From positions 24,648,827-24,712,826 of the forward strand of contig NC_090028.1 in NCBI RefSeq assembly GCF_037176765.1: DNA of 64,000 nucleotides, read 5' to 3'. Numbering within the stretch: the stretch's first letter is position 1; each line of letters starts with the position of its first letter. The notes beneath the pieces are model-generated. The model saw nothing but the letters and a program-made list of their open reading frames with translations. It had not been told where the DNA came from and made no database searches. This document shows, in pieces, positions 21,074 through 32,228 of this stretch. A program made the position numbers and the translations under genes. This stretch comes from Anolis sagrei (Eukaryota; Chordata; Lepidosauria; Squamata; Anolidae).

Positions 21074-24000
21074 GTGAGTGAGGCGACGAGGAATTTAGGA
21101 AGTGTTAAAAGCCCCCCAGAGCTTGGCTTGAGCTAATATTGGCAGACTGCAGCTCCCATCATCCCCAGAAAGTGGTGTAGGAAGCGTTAAAAGCCCCCCA
21201 GAGCTTTGCCAGAGCTAATTTTGGCAAACTGCATCTCCCATCATCCCCAGACAGGGGTTTAGGGAGTGTTAAAAGGCCCCCAGAGCTTTGCCAGAGCTAA
21301 TTTTGGCAGAATGCAGCTCCCATCATCCCCAGAAAGGGGTTTAGGAAGTGTTAAAAGCCACCCAGAGCTTTGCCAGAGCTAATTTTGGCAGACTGCAGCT
21401 TGGGGAGAAAGTTCCAGAGTCGGGGGGCCACCACAGAGAAGGCCCTGTCCCTCGTCCCCACCAATCGCGCTTGCGACGTGAGAAGGGCCTCTCCAGATGA
21501 TCGAAAAGATCATGTGGGTTCGTATACAGAGATGCGGTAAAGCAGGTAGACGGGTCCCAAGCCGTTTAGGGCTTTGTAGGTAAGCACCTGCACCTTGAAT
21601 TGGGACCGGAAAATGAATGGCAGCCAGTGGAGCTCCTTAAACAGGAGGGTTGACCTCTCCCTGTAAGGAGCAGCAGTTAACAACCTGGCTGCCGCCCATT
21701 GGGACCAGTTGGAATTTCCGGGCCGTTTTCAAGGGCAGCCCCACGTAGAGCGCATTACAGTAGTCCAATCTGGACTCTATCCAGCTTTTGCTGCTGCTCA
21801 GAAACTATACTAGCTGGCTCCGGAATGGCAGCTGTAGTGCACAAAAAGTAACTCCCAAGTTCTGGGGTTGATAATGAGGTATAGAATAGGCATGGGCAAA
21901 CTTGGACCCTCCAGGTGTTTTGGACTTCAACTCCCACAATTCCTAACAGCCTACAGCTTTTGAAGTCCAAAGCACCTGGAGAGTCCAAGATTGCCTATGC
22001 GTAGTACAGAAAGAGCATGAGGGAGAACCTGCCGGAGGAAGACTTGTCCCTTATGCAAGATTTGTAATTCATATCTTGAATCCCTGGAAAACAGCTGCAC
22101 ATTCCAGGACGATGCCGGAACCAGACCTAAAGTGACTTCTTCATGCTTTCCCTTTTGTAGGGAGACCTAGGTCCCTTCAATCCTGGGCTTCCTGTGCAAG
22201 TTCCTCTCTGGCTGGCTATCAACCTAAAACAGAGGCAGAAGTGCCGCTTGATCCCTCCCGAATGGATGGATGTGGGTAAGGAAGACCTTTTCTCCTGTCT
22301 TAGGGTGTGTCTATTCCAGTCATGGGCAGATGTCAGTCCTCCAGGTGTTTTGGACTTTAACTCCCACCAGAGGCGGCCCTAGGTAATTTTCAACAGTAAG
22401 CAAACAGTATTTTGGCGCCGTCCCCCGTCCCCCCCAACCAATCATTGATATATATATTCTGTTCGTCGTGGGAGTTCTGTGTGCCATATTTGGTTCAATT
22501 TCATCATTGGTGGAGTTCAGAATGCTCTTTGATTGTAGGTGAACTATACATCCCAGTAACTACACTTGCCGCACTTGCTTCCTTGCCTGGCCCGCTTTGG
22601 GTCTGGAGGCGTGCCTGAAGACCCCGGCGTGTGCACCAAAAGTCACCTCTTCTCCTGACTTTCTCCTCAGCCATTGGAACCAAGAGAGAGAGAGGTGGAG
22701 ATGCCTACCTTTCCTGAAGGTAGGCGCAAAAACAAAGGAGGGAGTGGAGGTAAGAGATACCTCCAGCCAGTGGGGCTCTCTCTCTCTCTCTCTTGGTCCC
22801 AATGGCTGAAGAGAAAGTCAAGAGAAGAGGCGACTTTTGGTGTGCACGCTGGGGTCTTCAGACACGCCTCCGGACCCGAAGCGGGCCAGACGAGGCGGCT
22901 CCGCCCCTTGGCCCACCCGTGGATTGGGGAGAGGAGAGGAGGCGGGTGGAGCGCCGGGGGATCGGGGAAGGGATCGAATGCAGAGAACGATTGAGCACCG
23001 GCTCTGCTCACGCACCCGGTGGCTGGGTAGAGCAGGAACGAGAGGGGCTAGGCGAGGCTCAAGGGCCCGGCCCCTTTGGGAAGAGGATCGCCCGGCAGCG
23101 AGGCAAGAAAGCCGAGGCTCCCCCGGACTGCTAGGGCTGTTGTGAGCTGAGGGGGCACTCCTCAAGTGGCGGTCGAGGGGCATTTACAGAGGCGCCTCTG
23201 CACCCCTGGCAAAAAAAAGTGTTCTGCGACCGCTTACTTCGCGAGCCGCCCCTGACTCCCACTATTCCTAACAGCCGGTAGTGTGATGAATAAATGATGT
23301 ATGGATTGAATGGAATTGTATGAAAGCTGTATGGACCTATTGTTGGAAATAGCAGCCTTCTGCAAGCCCCCTATCCTAGTTTTTTGTTATGTATATGATT
23401 GTTAACCTATTTATTTATTTATTTCATATATTTATATCCCGCCCTTCTCCCCACAAGGGGGATTCAGCGCGGCCTCACATAAGCATCAGAGGATGCTAAC
23501 AGCATAAATACCATAAAAATTACAATTCACAATAAAATCATTTTAAAACATTATACAACATCATCAGTAAAATCTATATAAATAAAAATGTAATGTTCGT
23601 TTGTGGGATTAACAGAACTCAAAACCCACTGGACGAATTGACACCAAATTTGGACACAAGACACCTAACAACCCAATGTATGTCCTTCACTCAAAAAATT
23701 GATTTTGTCATTTGGGAATTGTAGTTTCTAGGATTTATAGTTCACCTACAATCAAAGAGCACTGTGAACCCCACCAACGATGGAATTCAACCAAATGTGG
23801 CACACCGTTCTCCCATGACCAACAGAAAACACTGGAAGAGTTTGGTGGGCAGTGTTCTTTGGTTTTGGAGTTGTAGTTCACCTACATCCAGAGATCACTG
23901 TGGACTCAAACAATGATGGATCTGGACCAAACGCTACACAAATACTCAATATGCTCAAATGTGAACAATGGTGGAGTTTGGGGAAAACAGACCTTGACAT

Positions 24001-27000
24001 TTGGAAGTTGTAGTTGCTGGGATGTACAGTTCACCTACAATCAAAGAGCATTCTGAACTCCGCCGACGATGGAATTGAACCATGTGTCTAGGACTACTAC
24101 TACTACTACTTCTCATTCTTATTCGTATTCTTATTACATTTATTATTTTACTCTCTTGATTATTATTGGAAGGATACGTAATCACATTTACATTGAAGAA
24201 GGTTAGAATAATGGTTGAATCAGAGTGGGACAATTTTATCTTAAATTACAGTTTTATGTAAATATTCAAAAACATTTAAGCTACTGATGCCTCAATTAAT
24301 GTAATTTTATTGGTATCTATTTTTATTTTGAAATTGACCAGTAGCGGCTGCATTTCCCACCCTCGGCTTACACTCGAGTCAATACATTTCCCCAGTTTTT
24401 TGTGGTCAAATTAGCTGCCTTGGCTTATATTTGGGTCAGCTTATACTCGAGTATATACTGCACATACAGTGTGTGTGTATTATTGTGCTGGCACGGCTCT
24501 GCCAGGAGATTTGATTCTTTTTCTTACACTGTTAGTTTGCATGAATCTATTCAAGCTATGCTTTTTTGCAATCAGGTGGCTTTCCCAGGTTGCAATCATA
24601 GGGCCAACAACCTATCAATCAACGTTAGAGCCTTTATACTCGCCCCTTTCCCCAGGTTTGGAGGGGAAAAGGGACTTTTAGTTCAGTCTCACAGCTTGGA
24701 GCCTAGCAGACAGGATGTGTGGGCTTCTCTCTCCAACCTGCAAAAAGACTTCATTTCTCACAGCTTTGCTGGGGAAAAAAATACAGCCAGCTTTGCTAGG
24801 CAAAAGGAATGGTTCCACAACCTTCGTGGAAAATCTAAAGTATACCAGCTTGGCAGATGTACAAAAAACCTTATCTGGTAAGGGACACTCGGGCTATCCA
24901 TAAAGCAGATTGGAACCAGGATTAGGGGACTCACGCCACTAAGGTAAAGGAAGATTGCCCAAGGAGGGGTCAGAAGGTTTCCCCAAGAAAGAAAGGAACA
25001 GTTTATCAAGCAGTTGCCTGTCCCTTGTTGGCAATTCGAGAAAGCTACTAGTTTTTCAAGATTATAAAGCATTTAATTCATTTGTTCGAAGATTTAAGCT
25101 TTAATAAAGAACTTTGTTGAACCTATTTTGAGCCTCTACAGAACTTTGTGTTGGGAAACCTATGGGACCCTTCAGTTGAGGCACCCCGGCGTCCCGTTGG
25201 GCATACAGAAAGCGCGTCCTGTAAACAGACACTATCACAGGCCCAGCGCGCGACAGTACAATTATTAGTCATAGTTGTTTAATTGGTTGCACATGCACAG
25301 ATATATTCCTGTGTCTTAGTAACCATTACATTTAAAAATAATGTCAATCAGTCCTCTTTTAGGGCAAGCTTGCTTATGTTGTTGTGTCAAACTTTTTGAG
25401 CATCAGAGAAACGTTAGGAGAGAGGCTGGTCTACTTTCCAAGAACATTTGTACTGTTAACCAACATGACTGTTTGCTAGACTTAAACAGATATGTGTTCA
25501 TCACTTCATTGTAATTTGTTGGCACTTACTGTTCTGCTTACATGATTTGTTTTGAAGCAGCATCTTTGTAAATTATTTTTTTGTCTTTTTCACAAATTGC
25601 TTTCTAGAAAAGCTGGAGCAAATCCGAGAGCAAGAGCGCAATGAAGAGACTTTTACCCCAATGCCCAGCCCTTACTACATGGAATTAACTAAATTGCTAT
25701 TGAACTAGTGAGTAGGTTTTTCACTGTAAAATTGTTCTTACTGAAAATATTTAAATGGGAGAAATGTTTGTACTGGGTTGTTGTAGGTTTTTTCGGGCTA
25801 TATGGCCATGTTCTAGAGGCATTCTCTCCTGACATTTCGCCTGCATCCATGGCAAGCATCCTCAGAGGTAGTGAGGTCTGTTGGAACTAGGAAAAAGGGT
25901 TTATATATCTGTGGAATGACCAGGGTGAGACAAAGACTCTTGTCTGCTGGAGCTAGGTGTGAATGTTTCAACTGATCACCTTGATTAGCATTTGATTGCC
26001 TGGCAGTGCCTGGAGCAAACTTTTGTCGAGAGGTGATTAGATGTCAAGGGAACCACTGACCGCAAACTATCTACAGACACACCAAGAAAATCCAACAAAT
26101 GCTACATTCAGCAAAGGACAAGAGGGATCCTCTCACTTCTGCAGGAGTCTACTGGATACCATGCAGCTGTGGACAAGTCTACATAGGGACCACCAAACGC
26201 AGCAGCATTGCCCAAACACGAATCAAGGAACATGAAAGGCACTGCAGAGAAATCAGCCATAGCGGAGCACCTGATGAACCAACCTGGACACAGCATTTTA
26301 TTTGAGAACACAGAAATGCTGGACCACTCTCACAACCACCATGTCAGACTACACAGAGAAGCCACTGAAATACACAAGCATGTGGACAATTTCAACAGAA
26401 AGGAGGAAACCATGAAAACGAACAAAATCTGGCTACCAGTATTTAAAAAAACTCTAAAATTGCAACAGCACAACAACAGAGAGGAAACAAACAAGGACAT
26501 CTAATCACCTTTCAACAAAAGTTTGCTCCAGGCACTGCCAGGCAATCAAATGCTAATCAAGGTGATCAGTTGAAACATTCACACCTAGCTCCAGCAGACA
26601 AGAATCCTTTGTCCCACCCTGGTCATTCCACAGATATATAAACTCTTTTTCCTAGTTCCAACAGACCTCACTACCTCTGAGGATGCTTGCCATAGATGCA
26701 GGCGAAACGTCAGGAGAGAATGCCTCTAGACCGTGGCCATATAGCCCGAAAAAACCTACAACAACCCAGTGATTCCGGCCATGAAAGCCTTCGACAATAC
26801 AAATGTTTGTACTCTTTGTGCACAAAACTATTCAGGTCGTGTCAGACTTGAATTTGAGGAAACATGAGAGAGTATGTGCAATTAATTTTGAGAGGTTGTG
26901 CTTAGATTATGGTTGGGCATATATTTTTGATCCAAATATTCGTAAGGCCAAAGTCTGAGAACCACAGATCTGGAGTATTTGTCTGTTATATTTATCTATT

Positions 27001-30000
27001 GTAGCATGCATTGATAGTGCTTGGATCCCCCCTTTCTTTTAATTTTTAGTAATATAAAGTTAGATACACGGAATGATAAATAATAATAATAATAATAATA
27101 ATTAAATAAAACTTTATTTATACCCCGCTACCATCTCCCCAAGGGACTCGGTGTAGCTTACATGAGGCCAAGCCTGCAATACATCGGTAAACAAAAGCAA
27201 TAACAACAACAATCAATACAAAACAATTAATATAAATCACATAAACAAAAAATAAGCAATAATCAATAACAGTAACACACAAGCATTTAAAAACCTATGG
27301 CCAGGCCAAATGCGATAATTTAAAATTTAAAAATAATGCTGGGCATGAACAAGGTAGGATATAACTGGGATAGAGTTTTTCAAAGAGAAATGAGGGAACA
27401 CAGTCAGTCCTAAATCAGTGGTAAAGTGCATTTTGAGGGCACATTGCTGAGAGATTTCCTTATTCTGGGAAGGCACACTAAACAACCACGTTTTCAGGCT
27501 CCTAAAGACTGCCAGAGTTGGGGCATGTCTGATGTCCTTGGGAAGTGAGTTCCAGAGTTGGGAGGCCACCACCAAGAAGGCCCTCATAAGTGTCACCTCA
27601 TAAGTATGTATTTAATGAATTTGAATCACCTTACAAGGATTAGCATTAGTACTAAAAAGGCTACAAATCAGTTTTTGGTCAACATTAGATTTGGTTATTT
27701 GGGTTCTGATTCAGAAAATATCCTTGGATAGGCCACATTAGCTCTACTTCCTGATACAGAACATATGGAATCCAGTAGTTGCCATCTGCTCGCCCAAAGA
27801 AAACCATGTTTAATAAGCCTTGGCACTATAAGAGAGTTTTGTTAAGACCAGTCACTCTTGTTGCAATGGCATAGTGTAGTGACTTCCCTACCTATTAGGC
27901 TAGGAAAAGTCTAGGAAAAAAATAGGCCCAAGAAGTTCGGCAGCCATTTTGGAAAGAGATAAGTATTTCTGTGTAACTAAGTCTGAACTGCTTTATGTAA
28001 CCACACGCTTTTAAGCCAGTATTTTTGAAACAGCTAAGCTTTATACCTGAATTGTTCCTGTTCTCTTAAATAAACATCATTGTTTAGTTATTCACAACAT
28101 CTGCCTCACGTGTGCCTCTGTGGGTGAAGATTCCTGCAGTAACCAAGAGCTTAATGGTGACAGCGTAGATTTTTGAAGAATAATCTTTAGTGTTACCTCA
28201 GAAACACAAGCCTGAGGGCTAAATCCAACAAACTCTTGCCTAAGAATACTTCCAGTAAGCCAAGGGCTTATCAGCGCTTCTAAGTTGGTGGATGCCAGAG
28301 GGATTTCTGGCCAGAAGAAAGTTCCAGCTTTCCTAACAGCTTTGGTTTTGGGGCTTTTAAAACCCAGAAGCCCAATCCAATTATAAGTGGTGTTTTCTTG
28401 CTGCTTTTGGGATTTTTATTATTTCCCAAATAAGTCCCTACATATTATACATAGTAATGGTGGTGGACCAGTGGTTTGTATAGTGACCTTTGCTCTTTTA
28501 CGGCTTGTGTTAATAAATTTTCCTTTCTCATTAGTGCTGCAGACAATATTCCAAAGGCAGATGAGATCCGGACGCTGGTTAAGGATACGTGGGACACTCG
28601 AATAGCAAAGCTCCGGTTGTCTGCAGATAGCTTTGTCAGGCAGCAGGAAGCTCATGCCAGGGTAAGATTTATTTATTTATTTACAGTACTAGCTGTACAC
28701 GCCATGCGTTGCTGTGGCCAACTTTCCCTCCCTCTTTCTCTCCTTTCTTTCTCTCCTTCTTTCTTTCTCTCCTTCCTTCCTTCCCTCCCTCTTTCCTTCC
28801 TTCCCTCTTCTTCTTTCCCTTCTTCTTTCTTCCTTCTCTACCTGTTTCTTTTCTCGCTTCCTTTGCTCTTTGGTTCCATCCATCCTCGTCTCCTTCCTTC
28901 CTTCCCCCCTTCCCTCCCTCCCTCTTTCGTTCCTTCTCTCCTTCCTTCCCCCTTTCACTTTTTTTATTTCATTCTCTCCCTCCTTCTCTCATCCCTTCTT
29001 CTTTCTTTCCTTCTTTCTCTGCTTCCCTCCTTATGTAGTTCACCTACATCTGAAGAGCACTGTGGACTCAAGCAATGATGGATCTGGACTAAACTTGGTT
29101 GGCATACTCAATATGCCCAAATGTGAACATTAGTGGAGTTTGGGGAAAATAGGCCTTGACGTTTGGGAGTTGTAGTTGCTGGGATTTATAGTTCACATAC
29201 AATCAAAAAGCTTTCTGAACCCCACGAACAAAATTGGGCCAAACTTTCACACAGAACTCCTATGACCAACAGAAAATACTGTGTTTTTTAATAATCTTTG
29301 GTGACCCCTCTGACCCCCTTGTGACCCCCACTCCCGGGTCCTGACCCCCAGGTTGAGAAACGCTGCCTTAGAAGGAAGACTGAATTTTAATTCTGAAACA
29401 TGAACAGTTTTAGATTCTGAAATTTGCAGATTCTGAAAGGATTGCACGAGATGTTCAGTATGTATCCCAGCTGTGTTGTCATTTTGGTGGGGATTATTTG
29501 AGTGGAAGCGAGCAAAAATAGACAACTGAAAGCTATTAGGACAGGGTCCGTTTTCCCTTTTTAAGGCACTAGAACAGTCTCCCTGAGCGGAGTGCTATTC
29601 CAAAGTGCTGGATTGTAATTGGGGAAAGCTGGGTGAGTTTATTTTTTATGGCTGATGTCAATGATCCATGTAATGGCGCTGGCTTCAAAATATAGACTTA
29701 GGTCCGGCATGACCAACCCTCCCCTTCTTTTTTTCATTGGTCATGTTTTTGAAGTTTATCCTCGTTTTTTTCCCTTGCCAAACGATATATTTCTGGAATA
29801 TTTTGGAAAAGGAACGAAAACGTATGCAGGACAGTTTTGCACAATGTGATTTCTCCCAGGTATTTTGTGCTGCTCAGTCATGCAAAAGGTCAATCGAACC
29901 ACAGGTGTTGTTATCATTTTGTAACATCTGTTCCTTGTCTTTTGTCAGCTGGATAACCTGACTTTGATGGAGATCAACACCACGGGCCCTTTCCTCACCC

Positions 30001-30074
30001 AAGCTTTAGATCACATGTACAAGCTCCGCACAAATCTCCAGCCTGGAGCGAGTGCCCAATCTCAGGACTTTTGA
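20984..30074 (+). CDS. GINS2: GINS2 (PSF2), complete five-exon gene
   Basis: Five exons (20984-21073, 22161-22275, 25608-25707, 28535-28661, 29949-30074) join in phase to 558 bases, a protein of 185 residues, the same length as human GINS2. All introns are GT-AG. The protein starts [20 protein letters not shown] and ends [12 protein letters not shown], very close to the human sequence. GINS2 is one of four GINS subunits (with GINS1, 3 and 4); with CDC45 and MCM2-7 they form the CMG helicase that unwinds DNA at replication forks in the nucleus. The chosen ATG sits in a strong context (gccATGg) and matches the human start. The gene is convergent with GSE1, as in human. Introns are full of transposons but all coding exons are intact. 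Confidence 0.97.
21085..21400. repeat. 82-bp tandem repeat array B, in GINS2 intron 1
   Basis: About four units with 'agagctttgccagagctaat', 'ctcccatcatccccaga' and 'aggaagtgttaaaag'. Same period and order as array A at 15.2-16.2 kb, with its own shared differences. It starts only about 15 bp after the exon 1 donor. Confidence 0.85.
21405..21785 (-). mobile_element. L2-type LINE fragment in GINS2 intron 1
   Basis: Shares 'ccaccacagagaaggccct' and 'ggcagccagtggagctc' with the copy at 18.5-19.5 kb. Truncated at both ends. Confidence 0.75.
21885..21998. mobile_element. foldback MITE
   Basis: 'ggcatgggcaaacttgga', 'ccaggtgttttggacttca' and 'cctaacagcc' are mirrored by the complement ending 'gattgcctatgc'. 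The same arms occur at 22.3/23.3, 39.3-40.0, 42.4-42.7 and 44.6-45.05 kb. Confidence 0.7.
22161..22275 (+). CDS. GINS2: GINS2 exon 2
   Basis: Acceptor ccttttgtag, donor gtaagg. Encodes [20 protein letters not shown] through PPEWMDV plus the first base of a Glu codon. Confidence 0.97.
22315..23285. mobile_element. foldback MITE interrupted by a hAT element
   Basis: The MITE left arm (to 22,367, 'ttggactttaactcccac') and right side (from 23,255, 'actcccactattcctaac') are separated by the 887-bp element described next. Confidence 0.7.
22368..23254. mobile_element. hAT-type element with a large internal hairpin, 887 bp
   Basis: Termini are cagaggcggcc on the left and ggccgcccctg-like on the right (gagccgcccctg). 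A perfect 8-bp direct repeat actcccac flanks it (22,360-22,367 and 23,255-23,262). Inside, arms of about 120-140 bp around 22,590-22,890 are inverted copies ('tctggaggcgtgcctgaaga' against 'tcttcagacacgcctccgga'). The right third is GC-rich. It also holds part of the 'caactaca' module shared with other elements. No transposase. Confidence 0.8.
23400..23570 (-). mobile_element. L2-type 3' end
   Basis: TTTA tract, 'tatcccgcccttctcccc' and 'gggggattcagcgcggcc', then UTR, truncated at the Helitron start. Confidence 0.7.
23571..24095 (+). mobile_element. Helitron 5' end with shared module
   Basis: Starts 'tctatataaataaaaatg' preceded by a, the TC start typical of Helitrons. It continues with 'ggacgaattgacaccaaatt', then alternating 'agttcacctacaatcaaag' and 'gtgaacaatggtggagttt' blocks. 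The 3' end is missing; a (TAC)n run follows at about 24,094. Confidence 0.65.
24100..24462. mobile_element. right half of a DNA element ending in actcgagtata
   Basis: Contains 'aaggatacgtaatcacat' and ends 'cagcttatactcgagtatat'. The left half of the same family is at 63.45-63.80 kb, beginning 'aactcgagtataagcc'. The mirrored ends suggest terminal inverted repeats; superfamily not assigned. Confidence 0.45.
24470..25256 (+). mobile_element. LTR-like fossil, possibly a solo LTR, in GINS2 intron 2
   Basis: About 790 bp with the layout of a long terminal repeat: a starting TG-rich end, a polyadenylation signal aataaa near 25,102 followed by a T/G-rich stretch, and an end near 'cccagcgcgcgaca'. 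No internal genes flank it, so a solo LTR is the simplest reading. Family and age uncertain; looks old to moderate. Confidence 0.4.
25608..25707 (+). CDS. GINS2: GINS2 exon 3
   Basis: Acceptor tttctag, donor gtgagt. Encodes (E)[19 protein letters not shown] to ELTKLLLN and two bases of the next codon. Confidence 0.97.
25775..26800 (+). mobile_element. Penelope-like element with GIY-YIG endonuclease and inverted tails
   Basis: The 1,026-bp insertion is flanked by an exact 13-bp repeat aaatgtttgtact (25,762-25,774 and 26,801-26,813). Left arm (about 25,775-26,035) and right arm (about 26,510-26,800) are inverted copies of the element tail. Between them the plus strand encodes the end of a GIY-YIG endonuclease domain: [20 protein letters not shown], then [11 protein letters not shown] and [20 protein letters not shown]. 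The reverse transcriptase is absent and the endonuclease frame is broken. It is in GINS2 intron 3 and is the best-bounded copy here. Confidence 0.85.
27060..27600 (-). mobile_element. L2-like LINE with (AAT)n tail, C-terminal coding end
   Basis: Tail (AAT)n at 27,076-27,100, then 'ccccgctaccatctcccc' and 'gactcggtgtagcttac'. The minus-strand frame ends [20 protein letters not shown] and [11 protein letters not shown], a LINE C-terminal signature. Confidence 0.75.
27770..28340 (+). mobile_element. possible LTR and leader fossil in GINS2 intron 3
   Basis: An aataaa signal near 28,069 and a 'ggtgacagcgtag' word near 28,157 give the look of an LTR end plus the start of an internal region. No coding parts are recognised. 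Old and incomplete if real; family unknown. Confidence 0.3.
28535..28661 (+). CDS. GINS2: GINS2 exon 4
   Basis: Acceptor ctcattag, donor gtaaga. Encodes (Y)[19 protein letters not shown] through [11 protein letters not shown], phase 0 at the end. Confidence 0.97.
28683..29367 (-). mobile_element. composite element: Helitron 3' end joined to a SPIN-like hAT end
   Basis: The left edge 'actagctgtacacgccat' is the reverse complement of a Helitron 3' end (hairpin plus CTAG, next to T). A CT-rich stretch with 'gctctttggttccatcc' follows, then the shared module, and the right edge is the reverse complement of a SPIN-like hAT end ('caggttgagaaacgctg'). The same order, in the other orientation, is seen at 58,923-59,581. 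It lies in GINS2 intron 4, 20 bp after the exon 4 donor. Confidence 0.7.
29949..30074 (+). CDS. GINS2: GINS2 exon 5 and stop
   Basis: Acceptor ttgtcag. Encodes [20 protein letters not shown] to QSQDF and tga at 30,072-30,074. No clear aataaa was seen in the next about 900 bp, so the 3' UTR end is not placed. Confidence 0.97.
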   Translation: MDNLTLMEINTTGPFLTQALDHMYKLRTNLQPGASAQSQDF

Positions 30075-30947
30075 CAGCAGAAGTCTTCTGTGCACTCTCT
30101 TTCGGATGCTCTGTTGCTGAGAAATCATTCCTGTGGCTGAATTATATACCTTTGGTCGTCTTACAAAGTTGCCTGAAAGCAAAAATGACTTTGTCTCAGT
30201 GTTTGGTAGTATTTGTGAGCAAAGTTGTCCAGTGCTCACATGCCATGTCTGTGGCATGGTATCTGGACCAATTCCCTGTATGATCCTTCACTGAAAGGAT
30301 CATACAGATATCCTCAGCAAAGCGATGTTCTGGTGCATCAGTACTTCAGGTACCTGTGCGGCCGCCATTGCTGTCATTCCAAGACGAATTGGCTGAGTTT
30401 TTCACCATTTTCTGCGTTGGATTGTTGAATTCTTTTGCCGTCAACCAGAAGGAGGAGACAAATCGGTCCTCCCTCGGATGGCTACCATTCCTCATTGCGC
30501 CATTATCTTCTGAAGCCTCCAGAAGGAATGACAGAGTCAGTCTATTTTCGACACTTGGCTGGACAGCCCTGCTTTGGGCCTGTCTCGAAGTGATATGTAA
30601 CTGCAGAGACGTCTTTCAAGAAGGGCGCACTTTTTCCACTTACTGTCAACTATGTCTTCGCTGTGTATTTTGTGTTCTGATAAAGGATCTTTTTCTTGGC
30701 AGCAACACTTTTAATGCACTGCTTTTTGTGTCTGTTTGTTGGCTAAGAGAGGGGATGTATACTCAGTGAGGAAACAGATCTACAGAAACAAGGGACTATC
30801 AATTTACTTTGCCAGATCTGTATTTTATCCCTGTCTTGAAAATTGCCTTGCCTTGTCTTTGCTCAAGCCTCCTGCTTGTTTCAGTTGGATCTCATTTTAA
30901 TTGTATGGTTACTCATGAGCTGGCAGTGCTCCGTCTATCCCTTGTGC
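30075..30947 (+). other. GINS2 3' UTR and downstream unique sequence
   Basis: Free of recognisable repeats. Short open frames have no homology. Most likely 3' UTR followed by intergenic DNA. Confidence 0.5.
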
Positions 30948-31062
30948 CAGGCCTATAGCCAGGATTTTGATTCAAGGGGGGGGGGGGGAGAGGCTGAGGA
31001 TCTACCCTAGCAAACCTTTTGTATCATTATCCCAATACATCCATGCATATGCGATATATTGA

Positions 31063-32125
31063 GCATAATAATAATAATAATAATAATAATAATCTTTATT
31101 TATACCCCGCCACCATCTCCCCAATGGGGACTCCAGAGGAGGGCGACTAAAATGAGCAAGGGTCTGGAGAACAAGCCCTATGAGGAGCGGCTTAAGGAGC
31201 TGGGCATGTTTAGCCTGAAGAAGAGAAGGCTGAGAGGAGATATGAGAGCCATGTATAAATATGTGAGAGGAAGCCACAGGGAGGAGGGAGCAAGCTTGTT
31301 TTCTGCTTCCCTGGAGACTAGGACGCGGAACAATGGCTTCAAACTACAAGAAAGGAGATTCCATCTGAACATGAGGAAGAACTTCCTGACTGTGAGAGCC
31401 GTTCAGCAGTGGAACTCTCTGCCCCGGAGTGTGGTGGAGGCTCCTTCTTTGGAAGCTTTTAAACAGAGGCTGGATGGCCATCTGTCAGGGGTGATTTGAA
31501 TGCAATATTCCTGCTTCTTGGCAGGATGGGGTTGGACTGGATGGCCTATGAGGTCTCTTCCAACTCTAGGATTCTATGATTCTATGACTCGGAGCGGCTT
31601 ACACGAGGCCAACCCAAATGACAATTACAATAAAGAAAAAACAAAAACAAACCGAAAATGTGAACAATAAACAATAACATCATAGTTACATAAAATATAT
31701 GAATACATAACATTATAAAAAATAAAAATATGCACAGGCACAATAATAATGGGCAGGCTACATGTAGTGATTAAAACTGATTAAAACTAATTAAAAACTC
31801 GGGCGAGATAAAAGAGGGAAGCAGGTAATTTACGGAGGAGGGCTCATTTTAGCAGGAGTTATGGAATCAAGCTTTCCCATGAGGGGAGACGTACAATCCA
31901 ATGACAGAACTTTGAGGCAGAGCAATCATGTGGGATTATATACCTACTCATCAAAGGTGCAGCGGAAGAGCCAGGTTTTAAGGTTCTTTTTGAAGATTTC
32001 TGGGGAAGGGGCTTTCCTAATTTCTCCAGGCAGTGTGTTCCAGAGTCGGGGAGCCACAGTGGAAAAGGCTCTCTCCCTTGTACTCACTAGGTGAGCTTGA
32101 GAGACTGGTAGGGGTGTGAGAGACT
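31063..32125 (-). mobile_element. L2-like LINE 3' part inside the hAT
   Basis: (AAT)n tail, 'ccccgccaccatctcccc', UTR with 'cggagcggcttacacgagg', and 'ttccagagtcggggagcc' near the end. Interrupted at about 31,134-31,586 by a CR1. Confidence 0.75.
31134..31586 (+). mobile_element. young CR1 3' fragment inside the L2
   Basis: About 450 bp encoding [20 protein letters not shown] to LDGHLSGVI without a break, ending 'gattctatgattctatga'. gactc occurs at both junctions, a possible short target duplication. Little decay, so it is the youngest of the three layers. Confidence 0.85.
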
Positions 32126-32228
32126 GGCATGGTGATCAGATCATGATATGAATAAACGTAACAGTTTAAACAATGTACCAGTAAGGCCTTCTCACGGATC
32201 CCCCCGCCCCTTCCTGGCTACATGCCTG

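Larger units (their letters stand above)
30948..32228. mobile_element. hAT-like element opened by an L2, itself opened by a CR1
   Basis: Ends caggcctatagcc and ggctacatgcctg match the complete copy at 54,485-54,801. Flanks are ccttgtgc and ccctgtgc (7 of 8 alike). The left part (30,948 to about 31,064) and right part (about 32,126-32,228) join where the intact copy is continuous. A G-run lies at about 30,977-30,990. Confidence 0.8.

Noticed and set aside
22837-23145. GC-rich open frames of about 100 codons within GINS2 intron 2
   Set aside because: They lie in the GC-rich right third of a hAT with exact target duplications and overlap on both strands.
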